Assembly (NCBI GenBank): GCA_024704765.1
Contig: JAKMXF010000188.1
Location: 429,015 to 493,014, forward strand
Origin: Oopsacas minuta
Lineage: Eukaryota > Porifera > Hexactinellida > Lyssacinosida > Leucopsacidae
DNA: 64,000 bases
Direction: 5' to 3'
Made by a program: the position numbers and the translations under genes. The notes beneath the pieces were generated by a model, which was not told the origin of the DNA, made no database searches, and saw only the letters and a program-made list of their open reading frames with translations. This document shows, in pieces, positions 1 to 10,559 of this stretch; position 1 is the first letter of the stretch; each line of letters opens with the position of its first letter.

Positions 1-120
1 GTGAATTTTCCATAATTTCATAATTCGCGAAGAAATTTTCTAAGAGAAACTCTTATGTGGTTTATTTCATTCATTGATAAATTAAAGCAATTTGAAAATT
101 CTTCGCGGAATAATCAAAGT

Positions 121-290
121 AGGTATAGTCACTAATACAGGGTAAGTCCCCACTCCAATCAAGCCAGGAGTGCCTGAAATGACCTAGAAAAGCATCCAAG
201 CAGGTATAGCCACTAATATACGTAAGGTAAATCCTGATGCCAACAAAGCCAGGATCTAGGAGTACCTCAAAATGACCTAGATCGACGAAT
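121..290. repeat. Diverged direct repeat, two units of about 75-80 bp
   Basis: Two adjacent units share the order AGGTATAG(T/C)CACTAATA, AAGCCAGGA, AGT(G/A)CCT and AATGACCTAGA. They differ by small indels. No coding meaning is visible. Confidence 0.6.
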
Positions 291-357
291 CTTTTGGCGA
301 TGGATTTCTATGCGACAAAATTTTCGATGACAAATTAATTATAAAATTTCGCATACG

Positions 358-461
358 GCCCTGTACGTCATACTGTACACTAGAAAAAACCCTGTACGTG
401 CATACTGTACACTAGAATAAACCCAGTACGTACATACTGTACACTAGAATAAACCCTGAAT
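358..461. repeat. Tandem repeat, about 35-bp unit, three copies
   Basis: The unit contains CCCTGTACGT, then CATACTGTACACTAGAA, and repeats three times with few changes. The last partial unit ends in AATAAACCCTGAA. The copies are contiguous with no spacers. Confidence 0.75.
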
Positions 462-558
462 ATATTAATTTCACCTTTTATTTATACTATTAATAATATA
501 TCCACATATTGCATAAGCAGATAGTGGTGTGGCTACTTGTGAGGGGCTAGTCAATATA

Positions 559-1415
559 TTGGGAGGAGAGCTGATTGATAACAAATTCAAATCTGTACAG
601 TTGAGTAAGCTGCTGGACCAGGGATATACATCTGCTGGTCCTCTATTCGCAGGAAAATGGTGTTCTTCTCAGCTATTCGTACCCGCTTTTATAAATTGGT
701 ATTAAAGATATTCTCATAGTCTATGTCAGCTACGATATGAAAACGAAATAACTCATTCTAGCTGATGCCCTGGTACGCCCTACCTTACCAACTACGTGAC
801 AAGAAGCAATATTTATCTCAGAAATACCGCGTGTCTCAGATACCACGCCTGATCTACCAGGATACCTGTGATGAAATGATAAACAAGAACGGACGAGTAG
901 CAATGTTTGTAGACCCAGCAGGACATCTACTCTCATGTGAGAAATTGGAATGGCAAGTCGTGTAGCTTACTTACTCTACTAAATATCTGAATCTGGAGTC
1001 TTGAAGGACACCTAGTATCTGAGCAATATTAAACTTTGCTTGTACATCGCTGCTCTCTGGTACTCTCCATACGCTAAGATTACAGAAGCTCTGATTTAAA
1101 ATATACAACAGTATAAAACATAAGCACCAGGATTTCGAAATTATCTTCTGCAGTTGTGACTATAGCTACTTTGCTTTTCTAGAAACTACAAACCCTTCTT
1201 TGATTATAAAGATACATTCGCAGAGATAGAGAAACTGGTGGCTCTTCCTACACAGTTCTCAACACTTTCCAAGATAGATGTTCCTTTCAATGCTACCTAC
1301 AATAAGGTGCTTTAATCTCAAATTCTCCCCTCTGAAGTTATATCGAATTTCATACGTGAATTTGAAGATGGAGACCTGGTACCCACACCTATACCTTACG
1401 TAGTTACAACATCAA
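559..1415 (+). pseudogene. Decayed nucleoredoxin-like (thioredoxin-fold) gene
   Basis: Frame-by-frame reading recovers two thioredoxin-like domains. The first starts LGGELIDNKFKSVQLSKLLD, reaches AGKWCSSQLFVPAFINWY where nucleoredoxins have a WCPPC active site, then continues DILIVYVSYD, MPWYALPYQLRDKKQYLSQK and YRVSQIPRLIYQD, as in tryparedoxin/nucleoredoxin domains. A second domain reads LYIAALWYSPYAKITEAL and DFEIIFCSCDYSYF. Several in-frame stops (after INWY, after DMKTK, and between the domains) and frame changes break it. The second active-site cysteine of domain 1 is gone (WCSSQ) and both cysteines of domain 2 are replaced (WYSPY), so catalytic redox function is not supported even apart from the stops. 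The region 965-1415 is the more eroded half. It could be a dead paralogue or a retrocopy; no poly(A) tract was seen. The family assignment rests on motif order only. Confidence 0.5.
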
Positions 1416-1667
1416 ATAGTGATAGCACTAAACAGCAGCAAGTCAAGTTATATTTATATGTACTTTCTTCTGTGTATATTTACACATATTCTGGAATAGC
1501 TTGGACTATAGTGCTCTGTATATATTGCTACTGTTTGTTATTTTGAACTGGTCAACTTGGTAAATTAGTGAATTATGAAATACTAGCGGGCTTCGGTTGC
1601 TAGGTCGTTGCGCGACGGGCGAAAATATCCTTGAGCTTTATCTTTTGGCTAAAGTATGAAACAACTA

Positions 1668-3021
1668 CAGTATGTCCCGAAAGTTTTTTCCTATTAGATA
1701 AATACCTATATAATTAGTGTTACGTGTCATAGGCGTTTAATTACTTTCCGATATAACCTCCTTTCAAATCTACACATTTTCTCATTCTTGCTGGCATCCC
1801 ATCTATCAATTTTCGAAGTAAGTCCGGATTGATATTAGACCACACTGTTTTGAGGTTTTTTTCCAGCATTTCTAGATTTGTCGCTGATGGCATCTCTGAC
1901 AAGCTCTGTTTAACAACAGCCCACAAATTCTCAATCGGAGAAAGATCAGGCGAGTTGCCTGGCCATATTTCTTTTCCCCAACAACCAACAAGATTCAATT
2001 GACACCATTCCTGGCTCAATTTCGATGTGTGAGCGGGGCCTCCATCTTGTTGAAAGATTGATTTTGACATGTTTTCACAAAATCTCCTCTGCAAAACCGT
2101 ACCTCTCAATCGCCTACGAGCAAAGGCAGCTTTACATGGCCCAGTTAGTATGTTATCTACAATATATTTTGCATTTACAGTGCATTTCTGAGGAAGAATG
2201 TGCAGTTCCGACACAGCATTAGCCGACATAGCGGCCCATACCATCAATTTTGGAGGAAATTTCAAAGTCAAGATTGGAGGAATATTTCTAGCACTGGAGT
2301 CCCAAACCCGGTCTGTTTGTCTATTTGAAGGTGCGAAAAGATGAAAGGGAGATTCGTCGGAGAAAATTACATTTGCCCACTCCTTAGATGACCAATTGAG
2401 TCTTTTTTTACAGAATGTTAGTCGATGAACCAATTTTTTTTCTGTCAATCTCGGATTTCGGGGCCGTTTGAAACATTTGAGACCTAGGCTTTCCTTCAAA
2501 TAGCGATCTACTGCCGTCTTCGAAGTCTGATGGCCACGAGCTGTTAATCTTTCCGCCAATTTTCGGGTTGACTGGTGTCTTTTCCCGATAGATTTAGCAA
2601 TGACTATTTGGCCACTCTTGTTAGTGAAGAGGGCCTTCCAGATCTGTGTTTGTCTTCGAGACTTTTACCGCGCTTCTTCCGCTTCCACCAGTTATTGACG
2701 GTCTTAATTGACTATCCGAGGTGTCTAGCAACATTCTTCTGTGAAATTCCAGCTTCTAACATTGCTATTGCCTTCGAACGTAGGATAATTGCTCTGGGAT
2801 TCCCAAAATTCGACATCTAATTTCCAGGATAAAAAGAAATTTGTAATTACAAAATAATTCGAGAAGAATATAATGCCTTTGGGAAAAATGATAAGCCACC
2901 CTTCTCTAAATACACATATCAATCATAAAAATAATGTATATCTTAGTTAGTGAGATTATTTGAACTAAGGGTCTATGATATAATATGTAATGCAATAGGA
3001 AGAAACTTTTGGGACATACTG
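1668..3021 (-). mobile_element. Tc1/mariner-superfamily transposon, 1354 bp, with TA target duplication
   Basis: The terminal inverted repeats begin CAGTATGTCCC and match at about 26 of the first 28 positions. TA dinucleotides flank both ends (1666-1667 and 3022-3023). Removing the element restores the sequence CAACTACATTTGTCAGTGC, which is found uninterrupted in the related repeat copy at about 10013-10028 (CAGCTACATTTGTCAGTGC). The insertion is therefore younger than its host repeat. It carries one minus-strand transposase pseudogene. Confidence 0.92.
1741..2816 (-). pseudogene. Tc1/mariner transposase, broken by a stop and a frameshift
   Basis: The open part (2559 down to 1741) encodes the catalytic half of a DDE transposase. 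The first Asp lies in VIFSDESPFHLF, the second in SIFQQDGGPAHTS, and the final Glu in SPDLSPIENLW. I count 37 residues between the second Asp and the Glu, which resembles DD37E groups rather than the DD34E of classical Tc1. Upstream, from an ATG at 2816, there is a helix-turn-helix part (AIIL...AGISQKNVARHLG) that hits an in-frame TAG at 2712-2714 and then changes frame near 2600-2606 before joining the catalytic ORF. The DNA-binding half is thus disconnected from the catalytic half and the copy should be inactive. The catalytic triad itself is present. Confidence 0.88.
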
Positions 3022-3720
3022 TACATTTGTCAGTGCTTTAGGGACTTTACGCGACGGGATATACTCAGCACTAAGTGCCTCAAGATAATTTTTTCGGAAA
3101 TTTTCTGTTATCCATGGTTCATCTAAATTCCGTTAATGGCCTTCTGTGGTAATACTGAAGCTCTTTCGTGGTTTTGGTTAGTAATTTCGGCACTTCGTAC
3201 CTCGTGTATCAAGGGATTCTAAAACTTCTCGAAATTTGGAAATTTTAATTTTTGTACAGTCATGATGAGGTGTAATAATTTCATGATGAGTTTGCAATCG
3301 TTCAAAGTGATGACGTCAGGAAATGAGGCGTATTGTGGAGTACCTGTGAATCATATATCAACCATCATTTAAGTTGGCTGAGTAGTGGCCAAATAAGTGA
3401 TTTTAGGAATTCCAAAAAGGTGACAATTACGTCATATGTGTGAATATTCGTTCAAGACTTGAAATTGTCCGAGCCAGCCCCAAAAGACCACTACATGCCA
3501 AACTTCAGCTTTGTGGCTCTTACAGGTTCTTCAATCAATTCCGAACATACCAACATATACACATATATACACATATAGTCAAAACTTCTTAATGATTTTT
3601 AACATATTGTATTAACTCGAGTAATCCCCCCACTGAGCAGTTATTTAAAAAATAATGACTGCTTAAATTACATCGTAGTTTCCCCTTAATTTGATTTATT
3701 TACTGTTTTTAAGGATAAAA

Positions 3721-3873
3721 TACACATAATATAACCAGATAAGTATGATTATACACATAATATAACCAGATAAGTATGATTATACACATAATATAACCAG
3801 ATAAGTATGATTATACACATAATATAACCAGATAAGTATGATTATACACATAATATAACCAGATAAGTACGAT
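3721..3873. repeat. 31-bp tandem repeat, five copies
   Basis: The unit TACACATAATATAACCAGAT plus AAGTATGATTA repeats head to tail five times with almost no divergence. Only the last copy has TACGAT in place of TATGAT. The near-identity points to recent expansion. Confidence 0.9.
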
Positions 3874-4591
3874 TATATCGTGTTTACAAAAATCGAAACT
3901 TGCCTCTCATGGAGGTTCGAAATGAATAATCACCCCGGCTATGAGGTAATACGGTATTTGTGGTTTAAAATTTTGCTGCATCATCATAGCCTAATCATAT
4001 ATTCACAGTCGAATAAGTCGCGAATGAGAACAGAAGGAAATACACTCATGACGGATGGTATGTTAAATTCAAATGAACTTACAAAATGGGAATGATATCA
4101 CTTTGTTGAGGTAATAATGATGCAACAAAATAAGAAATCACAATCTTTGATTTCTATTTTAGCAACATGAAATATTAATAAGAGAACTACTATGACACAG
4201 TGCAATTCACTTAACTCCAACATCAACCTGACAATATATGAGGGTATCAGCAGTCAGTGCTAAATGTGTATGGAGGATTGGAAGAAGCATACTCCCAACC
4301 CGTCTGTGAGGGGTTTTTATCTACTATCACTTACGTATGGCCTACAACGCGGTTTACTAGTGCTTGAAGCATAATAGGTGATTAGGATGGGATAGTTTAT
4401 CTACTTATAGATTAAGGTGCCGAAGATGAGCGGGCTGTAGTGTATCCCTGCCCTATTGCTATTGGGTGTTATGAACTGGACCTTTTCTGACCTTGGAGAG
4501 ATTTTGAGCCTCTGGCGCGACCCATTATTTGAGGACAACTCATCAAGGAATATCGTTTGCAATACATACAAAAATTATAAACTTGCCTTAC
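3874..4591. other. Intergenic or 3' end of the TMEM14 gene; nothing firmly assigned
   Basis: No long ORF or known repeat was recognised. On the minus strand a possible splice acceptor (CATATATTGTCAG, near 4229) is followed by GTTGATGTTGGAGTTAAG and TGA, giving VDVGVK then stop. This could be the last TMEM14 exon but would make the fourth membrane helix short, so it is only a candidate. Confidence 0.25.
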
Positions 4592-7500
4592 TAATGTGAT
4601 GAATCCTCCTGGCATGAATCTTCCAGTCAACATGAATCTGTACCCCATAATCAGAGCGACCAAAATTGCTAGAACTATGGGATGGAAAAATAATTACATT
4701 CACATCGTCATTGTACTAGTATGACCTCTAATTAATATACAGATCAACAGAGCTAGCCATTGACACTGTATAATAATTAACAATTTACGCTTTTGGTACT
4801 TGAATGAATTCAAGAATTGCATGCATTCGCATATGCTAATTCAAGATCTTGCCATGGTTAATCACACATTGGTAAGTGATAACAATCAATGTAATATCTA
4901 GATAATAAGATTAGTCAAAACATACCATTTGTATAAATATTGCTAAAAAGGGAGTGGAAATAAGTAAATTCTACTACATGTCAATACACTGAAATATATT
5001 AGCTATCTCATATTGCAAACCGTAAAATTTACGCTCACTTCGCTCGCATTTACACAATATCATTTCATATCATCCTAATCTCTGTTGTTTACCTGGAATT
5101 CATCTACGGATGGAAAAATGTGAACTGTAGTTGTGGGTATGTATGTATAATTAGTTACACAAGGGTTGTATGGGAATGGGAATCGTAGTTATTCTATGGG
5201 AATTTGTAGAGGATTCGTTTCCCATTCCCATTCTTATGTTGATAGGATGTCAGGGTTGCCATGGGAATGGGAATTAAAAACATGGGAATTCCAATATGGG
5301 AATTGAAATTCCTTTCCCACGGCAACCCTGAGTCAATTACAGTAGAAAATCGTTAGGACGCAGAAAAGCGGGCCTTATAAATTTATATTTCTTATCCGAG
5401 TTCGTATTACCGGAGCAATATCAATTGAAGAACCATTGTAAGGACCTGATTCTGTAAATATTACTCCTGGCCATGCCATTGATCCAGAGAGCCAGGAACT
5501 AAGCTCAAGCATTACTTTTATGCCAGTGATATTTTGGTGGCACACTTGGCTAGGGTATGAATCAAACCGATTGAGAACCACTGCATTAATAGTTACTAGT
5601 GAACCATAGCACTATTTTATAACACTTTTAGTTTGAATATGTTACAACTACTCAGTACAGCGAGTCTATTTCCGATTGCACCAATTTTTGAATTTTCGTA
5701 AATGATACGGGAAATTCCATTAGCCATGAGAATAATGAATTGCCATTCGAAGGAAATATGATACTTTAATTAATAAAATACGTGCCTTTACAAGGTAGTA
5801 GGAAGCCCATGGAAAGTGGAGTGGCTATGCTGACTCATGGCCCATATAACTAACATTTTTCATACAAAAAGTTGGGCGGCCAAGGCCGCCCCGCTTGCGA
5901 TACCTCTGCTTGATCAGTGAATCATATTGTGTATTGAAATTGAAGCTTCAATTTTAACGCCCCTATTGTTAGATACAAATCCAAAAACTTGACGCCTGTG
6001 CTGACTGGGACACACAGGTAAGAATTTAACATAATGCAAAGAGTTCCCAGTGAATAGACATTGGATAATACATCATCCGAATGAGGTATATTTCTGTGAT
6101 TAGCCATGATATGTTGTTACTAGAGAATTTGAAAAATGACCTTAACAATTATAACTTGATTAAATACCATAATTGACACATTAAATAAATAACTTGCAAT
6201 TATAGAAGAAATTTCTGGCAAAAACAGAGGATGACATGATGTATATGTACGAAAAACGTGAAATAGTTACAAGAAAATATTAGCCTTCGGGGGCCGATCC
6301 CGTAAAAATCTTGTATAATAATTAAAGATCTTTTAGAGGGTCAATAAGTGTATAACTAGACTCAACTCGCCTAGCTGCGTAGAACGAGGGGTCACGCGAT
6401 AGGGTTGGGAAATATGGTCAAGTGACCAATCGAATTGCTAGAAATTTGATGTTGAGTACGAATCTCGTGGTTAAAAGTTGATTCGATGTGATTTGAAGGG
6501 TTTAAGGCTGGGGGGGTGTAGCGGCGATTAGCTGACAGCTTCTATTTAAAAAATGCCAGAAAATCAATGTTCTGCAATGTTGAATTGTGTTGACTAAGTA
6601 GTGGGGCAGTATTAAAATGGTTGTCTATATTTGTCTTTTTTCTTTAACCGTAGACGGTGCACTGCCAAAACCATAATTGATTAAGGGCTTATTCTTTCAG
6701 GATACATGGACAATTACTGTACCGTGTGCACTGAGGGTTATGATTTTATATCTGACACCCTGTGCCACCTTTGTGTCACTTTATAATTTTCCCATAGGAT
6801 TGTATTAGTTTTTGGCTAATATTATACTAGCAGGAGCTGATATACAATATACAGTGATATTAATAGATTTCAACAAACTTAGAATATGTTTGCTAGATCA
6901 GTGGTTCTTAACCTTTTCGCACTATTTCCCCCTTCGTAATAAACAATTTTGAAATTTCCTTCTAATCGTAAAAAGACCAGTGGTAAAAAAGTATTGTTTT
7001 ACTACAGATAACTCGCTAACCGAGTATTAGAAATTTATTGTGTTGATATTTGTCACTGAAACTGGACTCATTGATAGATTCAATTTCAAAAACAGGAAAA
7101 CTACCGGAGGAACGGTAGTTTTCCTCATTTTTGAGAAGACTAGCGCGTACGCGGTTACCGGATTTATATATACTAGCGCACTTCGCTTGCTAGGTCGCTG
7201 CGCGACAGCTTAGTGCTCCAGGTTGCTTAAGTATTAGACAACTAAATTTTATAGTGTTATTCGCCGATACGCAACAGAGTATACTCGGCACTACGTACCA
7301 TGAATTCACAGAATAGTTAAAAATTTAAGATTTATTATCCATGGTCCATCCAAATTACATTCAATGGCCTGGGGGAGCGTCGTTAGTTCTAATTCTTATT
7401 TGTAAATGTTAGTCCTACCTTTAAAATTGCGATTTTATCATTTTTCATAAGTAGACGTTAGTCCTACTCTTTTCAGGAATAGACGTTACTAGCATTGTTT

Positions 7501-9727
7501 CACAGTTATGACAACCGAGAATAAAAGCATTTAATTACACTAATTGGATACCAGTGATGGATTTTCATAACATTAGCGTTGGATCTTGGCCCTGAGAGTT
7601 GGATGGAAGTTTCCCTGACGTCCCTACGTTTGCCAAGTGTCTATATAACTCCTCAAGAGGTGATTGAATTGGAATTTACTTGGATTATCTAATTAGATTG
7701 CATTTAGCCGAGAATATGAGCAAAAACATTAGCTATCAAATGTTAAACATTAATGGGCAAAATCAAACGAATGTAATACATTGTACATGTAGGACTAACG
7801 TCTACAAAGTGAGGAGAAACAGAAAATAATGATAAATTCACAGTTAAGACTACGCCTACATATGGATTAGGACTAACGCATGCGCCCCAATGGCCTCTGT
7901 GGTGACACTGGAGATGCTATGTCAGTTTCGAAATTTGGATGTTTTTGTACAGATGATCGCGTAATAATCCCATGGTGAGTTAGCTTTTATTCAGAATCAT
8001 GACGTCGGGATAGTTGTTACATTGAGGGGTACCTGTGATTCAATTTTCAAACTTTTATCTTGTATATTAGCTGAGCAGTGGTTAAAAATGTGATTTTTCG
8101 AAAATCCAAAAAGGTGACAATGACGTCATCATTTCGTCTTAGGTGTGAATTTTCGTCCAAGACTAGAATTTGTCCGAGCCAGGTCCAAAGTACCCCTATA
8201 TGCCAAAAATCAGCCCTATGGGTATTCCAGTTTCTTCAATCAATTCTGGACATACGAACATATAAATATCTATATACACACATATACAGATTAACGTTTT
8301 AATAGTATAGCTGAAGTTGTGATGTGATGAAATATTGGACTTTAGATTCGGTATCAGCCTGGCCAAATAAGTATAGAACAGCTAAACGTCATAACCTTCA
8401 GCATAGTATTTTAAAGTTGCATTATTAATAATAGGCACAATGTGTATTAGGGTAAATTTACCCTTTTATAGTACTTCTACTAAATAGTGCCACATTAATA
8501 AATTCAATTAAAAATCCTTTGCTGCCGACACAGATTGTAACTTCCGATTATTAGTCTCAAAGGATATAGTAAAGCATAATCAAACCCACACAACCATAAC
8601 AATATCCATGAGGAAGTAAGTAATGAATTCAAAATTCCAAGATGGAATGATGTAGATATAGCACAGCAAAAATACTTTAGATAGTGCCCAAATTTTACGG
8701 AGGCTCAAAGTTCTGCAGGGGCCCCCTCCCCCCTGGCCACAGGCCTGCCACTAATATGACAAATACCCGAACATAGTTTCGGAAAAAATGCTCAACATCG
8801 TATAATTTCGAAAACTCGACTTATCTAACCGTATAATATGGTATGACAAAGGTGGCGTGAACAAGATAATAATCAAGAATAAACATACTGAAAATGTGTT
8901 GAATTGTGGATATTACTAGATGTACATATAGTTTAACTTACCGATAGATATCGTAGCATCCTTTTTGTTTAAACTTGTCTGATAACCTCCATACAATATT
9001 AACAAACCAAAGCTAACTCCAACAAGAAGAGAGGGCAGACTATCTGAAATAAAAAAGTAAGACAAATTCATAATAGGGGATGTTCAAAAGTCGCGCATTG
9101 CAATCCAAGGGGAGGGAAGTGGTATGTAATGTGTGACAGCCCTATTCTTTTGTATTTTTAAACGTTCAAAAAGCGTGACATAGGGAGGGGGGTCAAAATC
9201 TAGGGAATTTTGCGTTATGCAACGTTTGAACGACCCATATTATAACACAAATAATCTGTATACCGTATTACCGCGAATAATGCCCCTATTACTGATTAAA
9301 GTGGATCGTCATTTGCCCTTTAAAATAAATGTAATAATTTGAAATGGTTAGAATGGATGATATTAATTGATTTAATTACATAAAAAATAATAGACTCTTG
9401 CTCTCTCTCTCTGCCACAGAATTGTAACCAAGGGCGAATCCAGTACTAGAAGTGAGATACGCATGCTGGAGCGGAACTAGAGATGACAGAGCGAGGAAGC
9501 AAGATTGAATAATTGCCTCAATAAAATGGCGATTACAAAAGGGAGATGAGGCAACGACAGAAAAAGCGAGGAGACAGTTGCCTCCTCTGCCTTAATGCTA
9601 GCTACGCTCTAGGTATGTAGCTATATAGGTTGAACTTACGAGATTTAATATATCCGAATATCCCCCCGAAGAGAACTAGTAGTCCGTATATGTAAGATAT
9701 ATAATCTGTATTGTAACCTCCTGACAT
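4592..9727 (-). CDS. TMEM14: TMEM14 family membrane protein (last exon unresolved)
   Basis: Three short exons are supported by splice sites and phase: 9640-9727 (ATG at 9727, ends in phase 1, donor GTAAGTT), 8942-9043 (acceptor TTTTTTATTTCAG, donor GTAAGTT) and 4592-4674 (acceptor TTTTTCCATCCCATAG, donor GTAAGG). Joined, they read MSGGYNTDYISYIYGLLVLF, GGIFGYIKSHSLPSLLVG, VSFGLLILYGGYQTSLNKKD and, further on, LIMGYRFMLTGRFMPGGF. This matches the TMEM14A/C layout: GGxxGY, the SxPSL motif, GxGAYQ-like helix 2, and IMGxRFxxxxKFMPAG before helix 4. TMEM14 proteins are small four-helix membrane proteins; TMEM14C acts in the inner mitochondrial membrane in porphyrin handling, and other members are little characterised. 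The end of helix 4 is missing from these exons; see 3874-4591. Introns are about 0.6 and 4.3 kb, the larger one holding Helitron-like and hAT debris. Which paralogue this is cannot be told. Confidence 0.85.
5158..5330. mobile_element. hAT-type MITE debris with CAGGGTTG ends
   Basis: The inner unit 5251-5330 starts CAGGGTTGCCATGGGAATGG and ends CCCACGGCAACCCTG, an imperfect terminal inverted repeat of the CAGGG type common in hAT elements. The adjoining 5158-5250 carries the same GGGAATGGGAAT and TTCCCATTCCCA blocks. It lies in TMEM14 intron 2, and a related copy is at 12039-12229. Confidence 0.65.
5331..6690. other. TMEM14 intron 2 sequence with no recognised feature
   Basis: No ORF with a recognisable product and no copy of the repeat families found elsewhere in the window were seen here. 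Short ORFs in this stretch have no recognisable domain. Confidence 0.4.
6701..6786 (+). other. Possible orphan cysteine-rich exon fragment
   Basis: A good acceptor (TTATTCTTTCAG, ending at 6700) precedes an open stretch reading YMDNYCTVCTEGYDF, then ISDTLCHLCVTL and a TAA stop. The C-x2-C-x11-C-x2-C spacing is like cysteine-rich extracellular repeats (ephrin-receptor-like or furin-like). It is on the strand opposite to the surrounding TMEM14 intron and no partner exons were found, so it may be a captured or decayed exon, or chance. Confidence 0.2.
6899..7090. repeat. One end of a hAT/Charlie-like repeat plus shared AT-rich repeat
   Basis: CAGTGGTTCTTAACCTTTTC at 6899 resembles the terminal sequence of Charlie-type hAT elements, though no matching second end was found. 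The following TTAGAAATTTATTGTG, then CACTGAAAC, then TTTCAAAAAC, is shared with repeats near 11120-11200 and 13550-13610. Confidence 0.35.
7173..8291 (-). mobile_element. Helitron-like family A, copy A3 (carries a nested TIR element)
   Basis: This copy has the best preserved family A 3' end. On the minus strand GTCGCGCAGCGAC forms a perfect 5-bp stem, followed by CTAGCAAGCGAAGTGCG and CTAG, with T next to it. The body matches copy A1, including TGACGTCA-containing and CGTCCAAGACT-containing parts. Positions 7371-7888 are an insertion absent from the other copies. No coding capacity was seen. Confidence 0.65.
7371..7888. mobile_element. 518-bp TIR element with 8-bp target duplication AATGGCCT
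   Basis: The element is bounded by AATGGCCT at 7363-7370 and 7889-7896. Its ends, GGGGGAGCGTCGTTAGTTCT and (reverse complement of the right end) GGGGCGCATGCGTTAGTCCT, form an imperfect inverted repeat. Copy A1 has the uninterrupted site TTAATGGCCTTCTGTGG near 3133. Inside, GTTAGTCC-type motifs recur in both orientations. An 8-bp duplication is typical of hAT (also of P) elements; no transposase is present. Confidence 0.8.
8300..8935. other. TMEM14 intron sequence, no recognised feature
   Basis: AT-rich with no supported ORF. A C-rich tract (GGCCCCCTCCCCCCTGG near 8720) stands out but has no known meaning. Confidence 0.35.
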
Positions 9728-9830
9728 CAAACTGAATCTAACCTAATAGTGGAACAAAGGAATGTAAGAATAATTATAGTGATTAAGAGTAAGTAACTAC
9801 GTGGACCCACGGATAATGTGAGTTACAGGA

Positions 9831-9926
9831 AAGTAGCCGAGCAAGGAATAAAAAGAGAGGGCAGTTTTATAAATTTCATGAAAGTGAAATTAACCCTCCA
9901 AGTTTGTGAATTAAACATATTTAGAA
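9831..9926. repeat. Single arm of the foldback repeat found in CTR9 intron 2
   Basis: The order AGCCGAGCAAGGAATAAAAAGA, TTTATAAATTTCATGAAAGT and CCTCCAAGTTTGTGAATTAAA matches both arms of the 31005-31642 element. It directly abuts Helitron-like copy A4, which begins at 9927. Confidence 0.6.
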
Positions 9927-10500
9927 CTAGCCCGCTTCACTCGCAAGGTCGCTACGTGACGGACGGAAGTATCCTTAAGATTTGTCCCTTGTTTTAGCAT
10001 AAGTATGAACAGCTACATTTGTCAGTGCTTTTGGGTAGCTACGCGGAGGGATATACTCAGCACTACGTGCCTCGAGATTAATTTTTGCGGAAATTTTAAT
10101 TTTCGATTATTCATGGCCCAACCAAATCCATTTAAATGCCATCTGTGGTTCTTATATGGCTTTTGGTTGGTAATCTCGGCACTTTGTACCGCGTGTATTA
10201 AGAAATTCAAAACTTCTCGAAATGTAAAAGGTTCAATTTATGCACAGTCATGACGTAAGAATTTCATGATGAGTTTGCAATTGTTTACAGTGATGACGTT
10301 AGGGCATTTGGCATATTGTGGGGAACCTATGGTTCAAATATCAACCATCTATCATGTATATTGGCTGAGCAGTGGTTAATAGTGTGATTTTCAAAAATTC
10401 TAAAAAGTGACACTGACGTCATAATTTCGTCATGGGTGTAAAGTTCGTCCAAGGCTCAAAATAGTTTCTCCAATTCTGAACATACACACACACACACAGA
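9927..10500 (-). mobile_element. Helitron-like family A, copy A4 (uninterrupted)
   Basis: This copy lacks both nested insertions and so serves as the empty-site reference for A1 and A3. The minus-strand 3' end reads GTCACGTAGCGAC, spacer, GGGCTAG. The high-coordinate end runs into an (AC)n tract at about 10481-10498. No open frame of note. Confidence 0.6.
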
Positions 10501-10559
10501 TAGATAAATTAATTGCGTTTTATAGTAGATAAAATATTTGACTTATTGAAATTCTCCTA

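Larger units (their letters stand above)
1583..3582 (-). mobile_element. Helitron-like family A, copy A1 (split by a Tc1/mariner insertion)
   Basis: On the minus strand the element ends in GTCGCGCAACGAC, a spacer, then CCCGCTAG followed by T, which is the hairpin-then-CTAG layout of Helitron 3' ends. The body is shared with copies at 7173-8291, 9927-10500 and 53355-53701; common motifs include CATTTGTCAGTGCTTT, GGGATATACTCAGCACTA, CTTCTCGAAAT and AATTTCATGATGAGTTTGCA. It has no coding capacity and would be non-autonomous. The 5' end (high coordinate) fades into a TATACACATA-rich tract and is not sharply defined. Positions 1668-3021 are a later insertion. Confidence 0.6.

Noticed and set aside
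3721-3873. CRISPR-like array of regular 31-bp repeats
   Set aside because: The units are directly adjacent with no unique spacers, and the surrounding genes are eukaryotic; it is a minisatellite.
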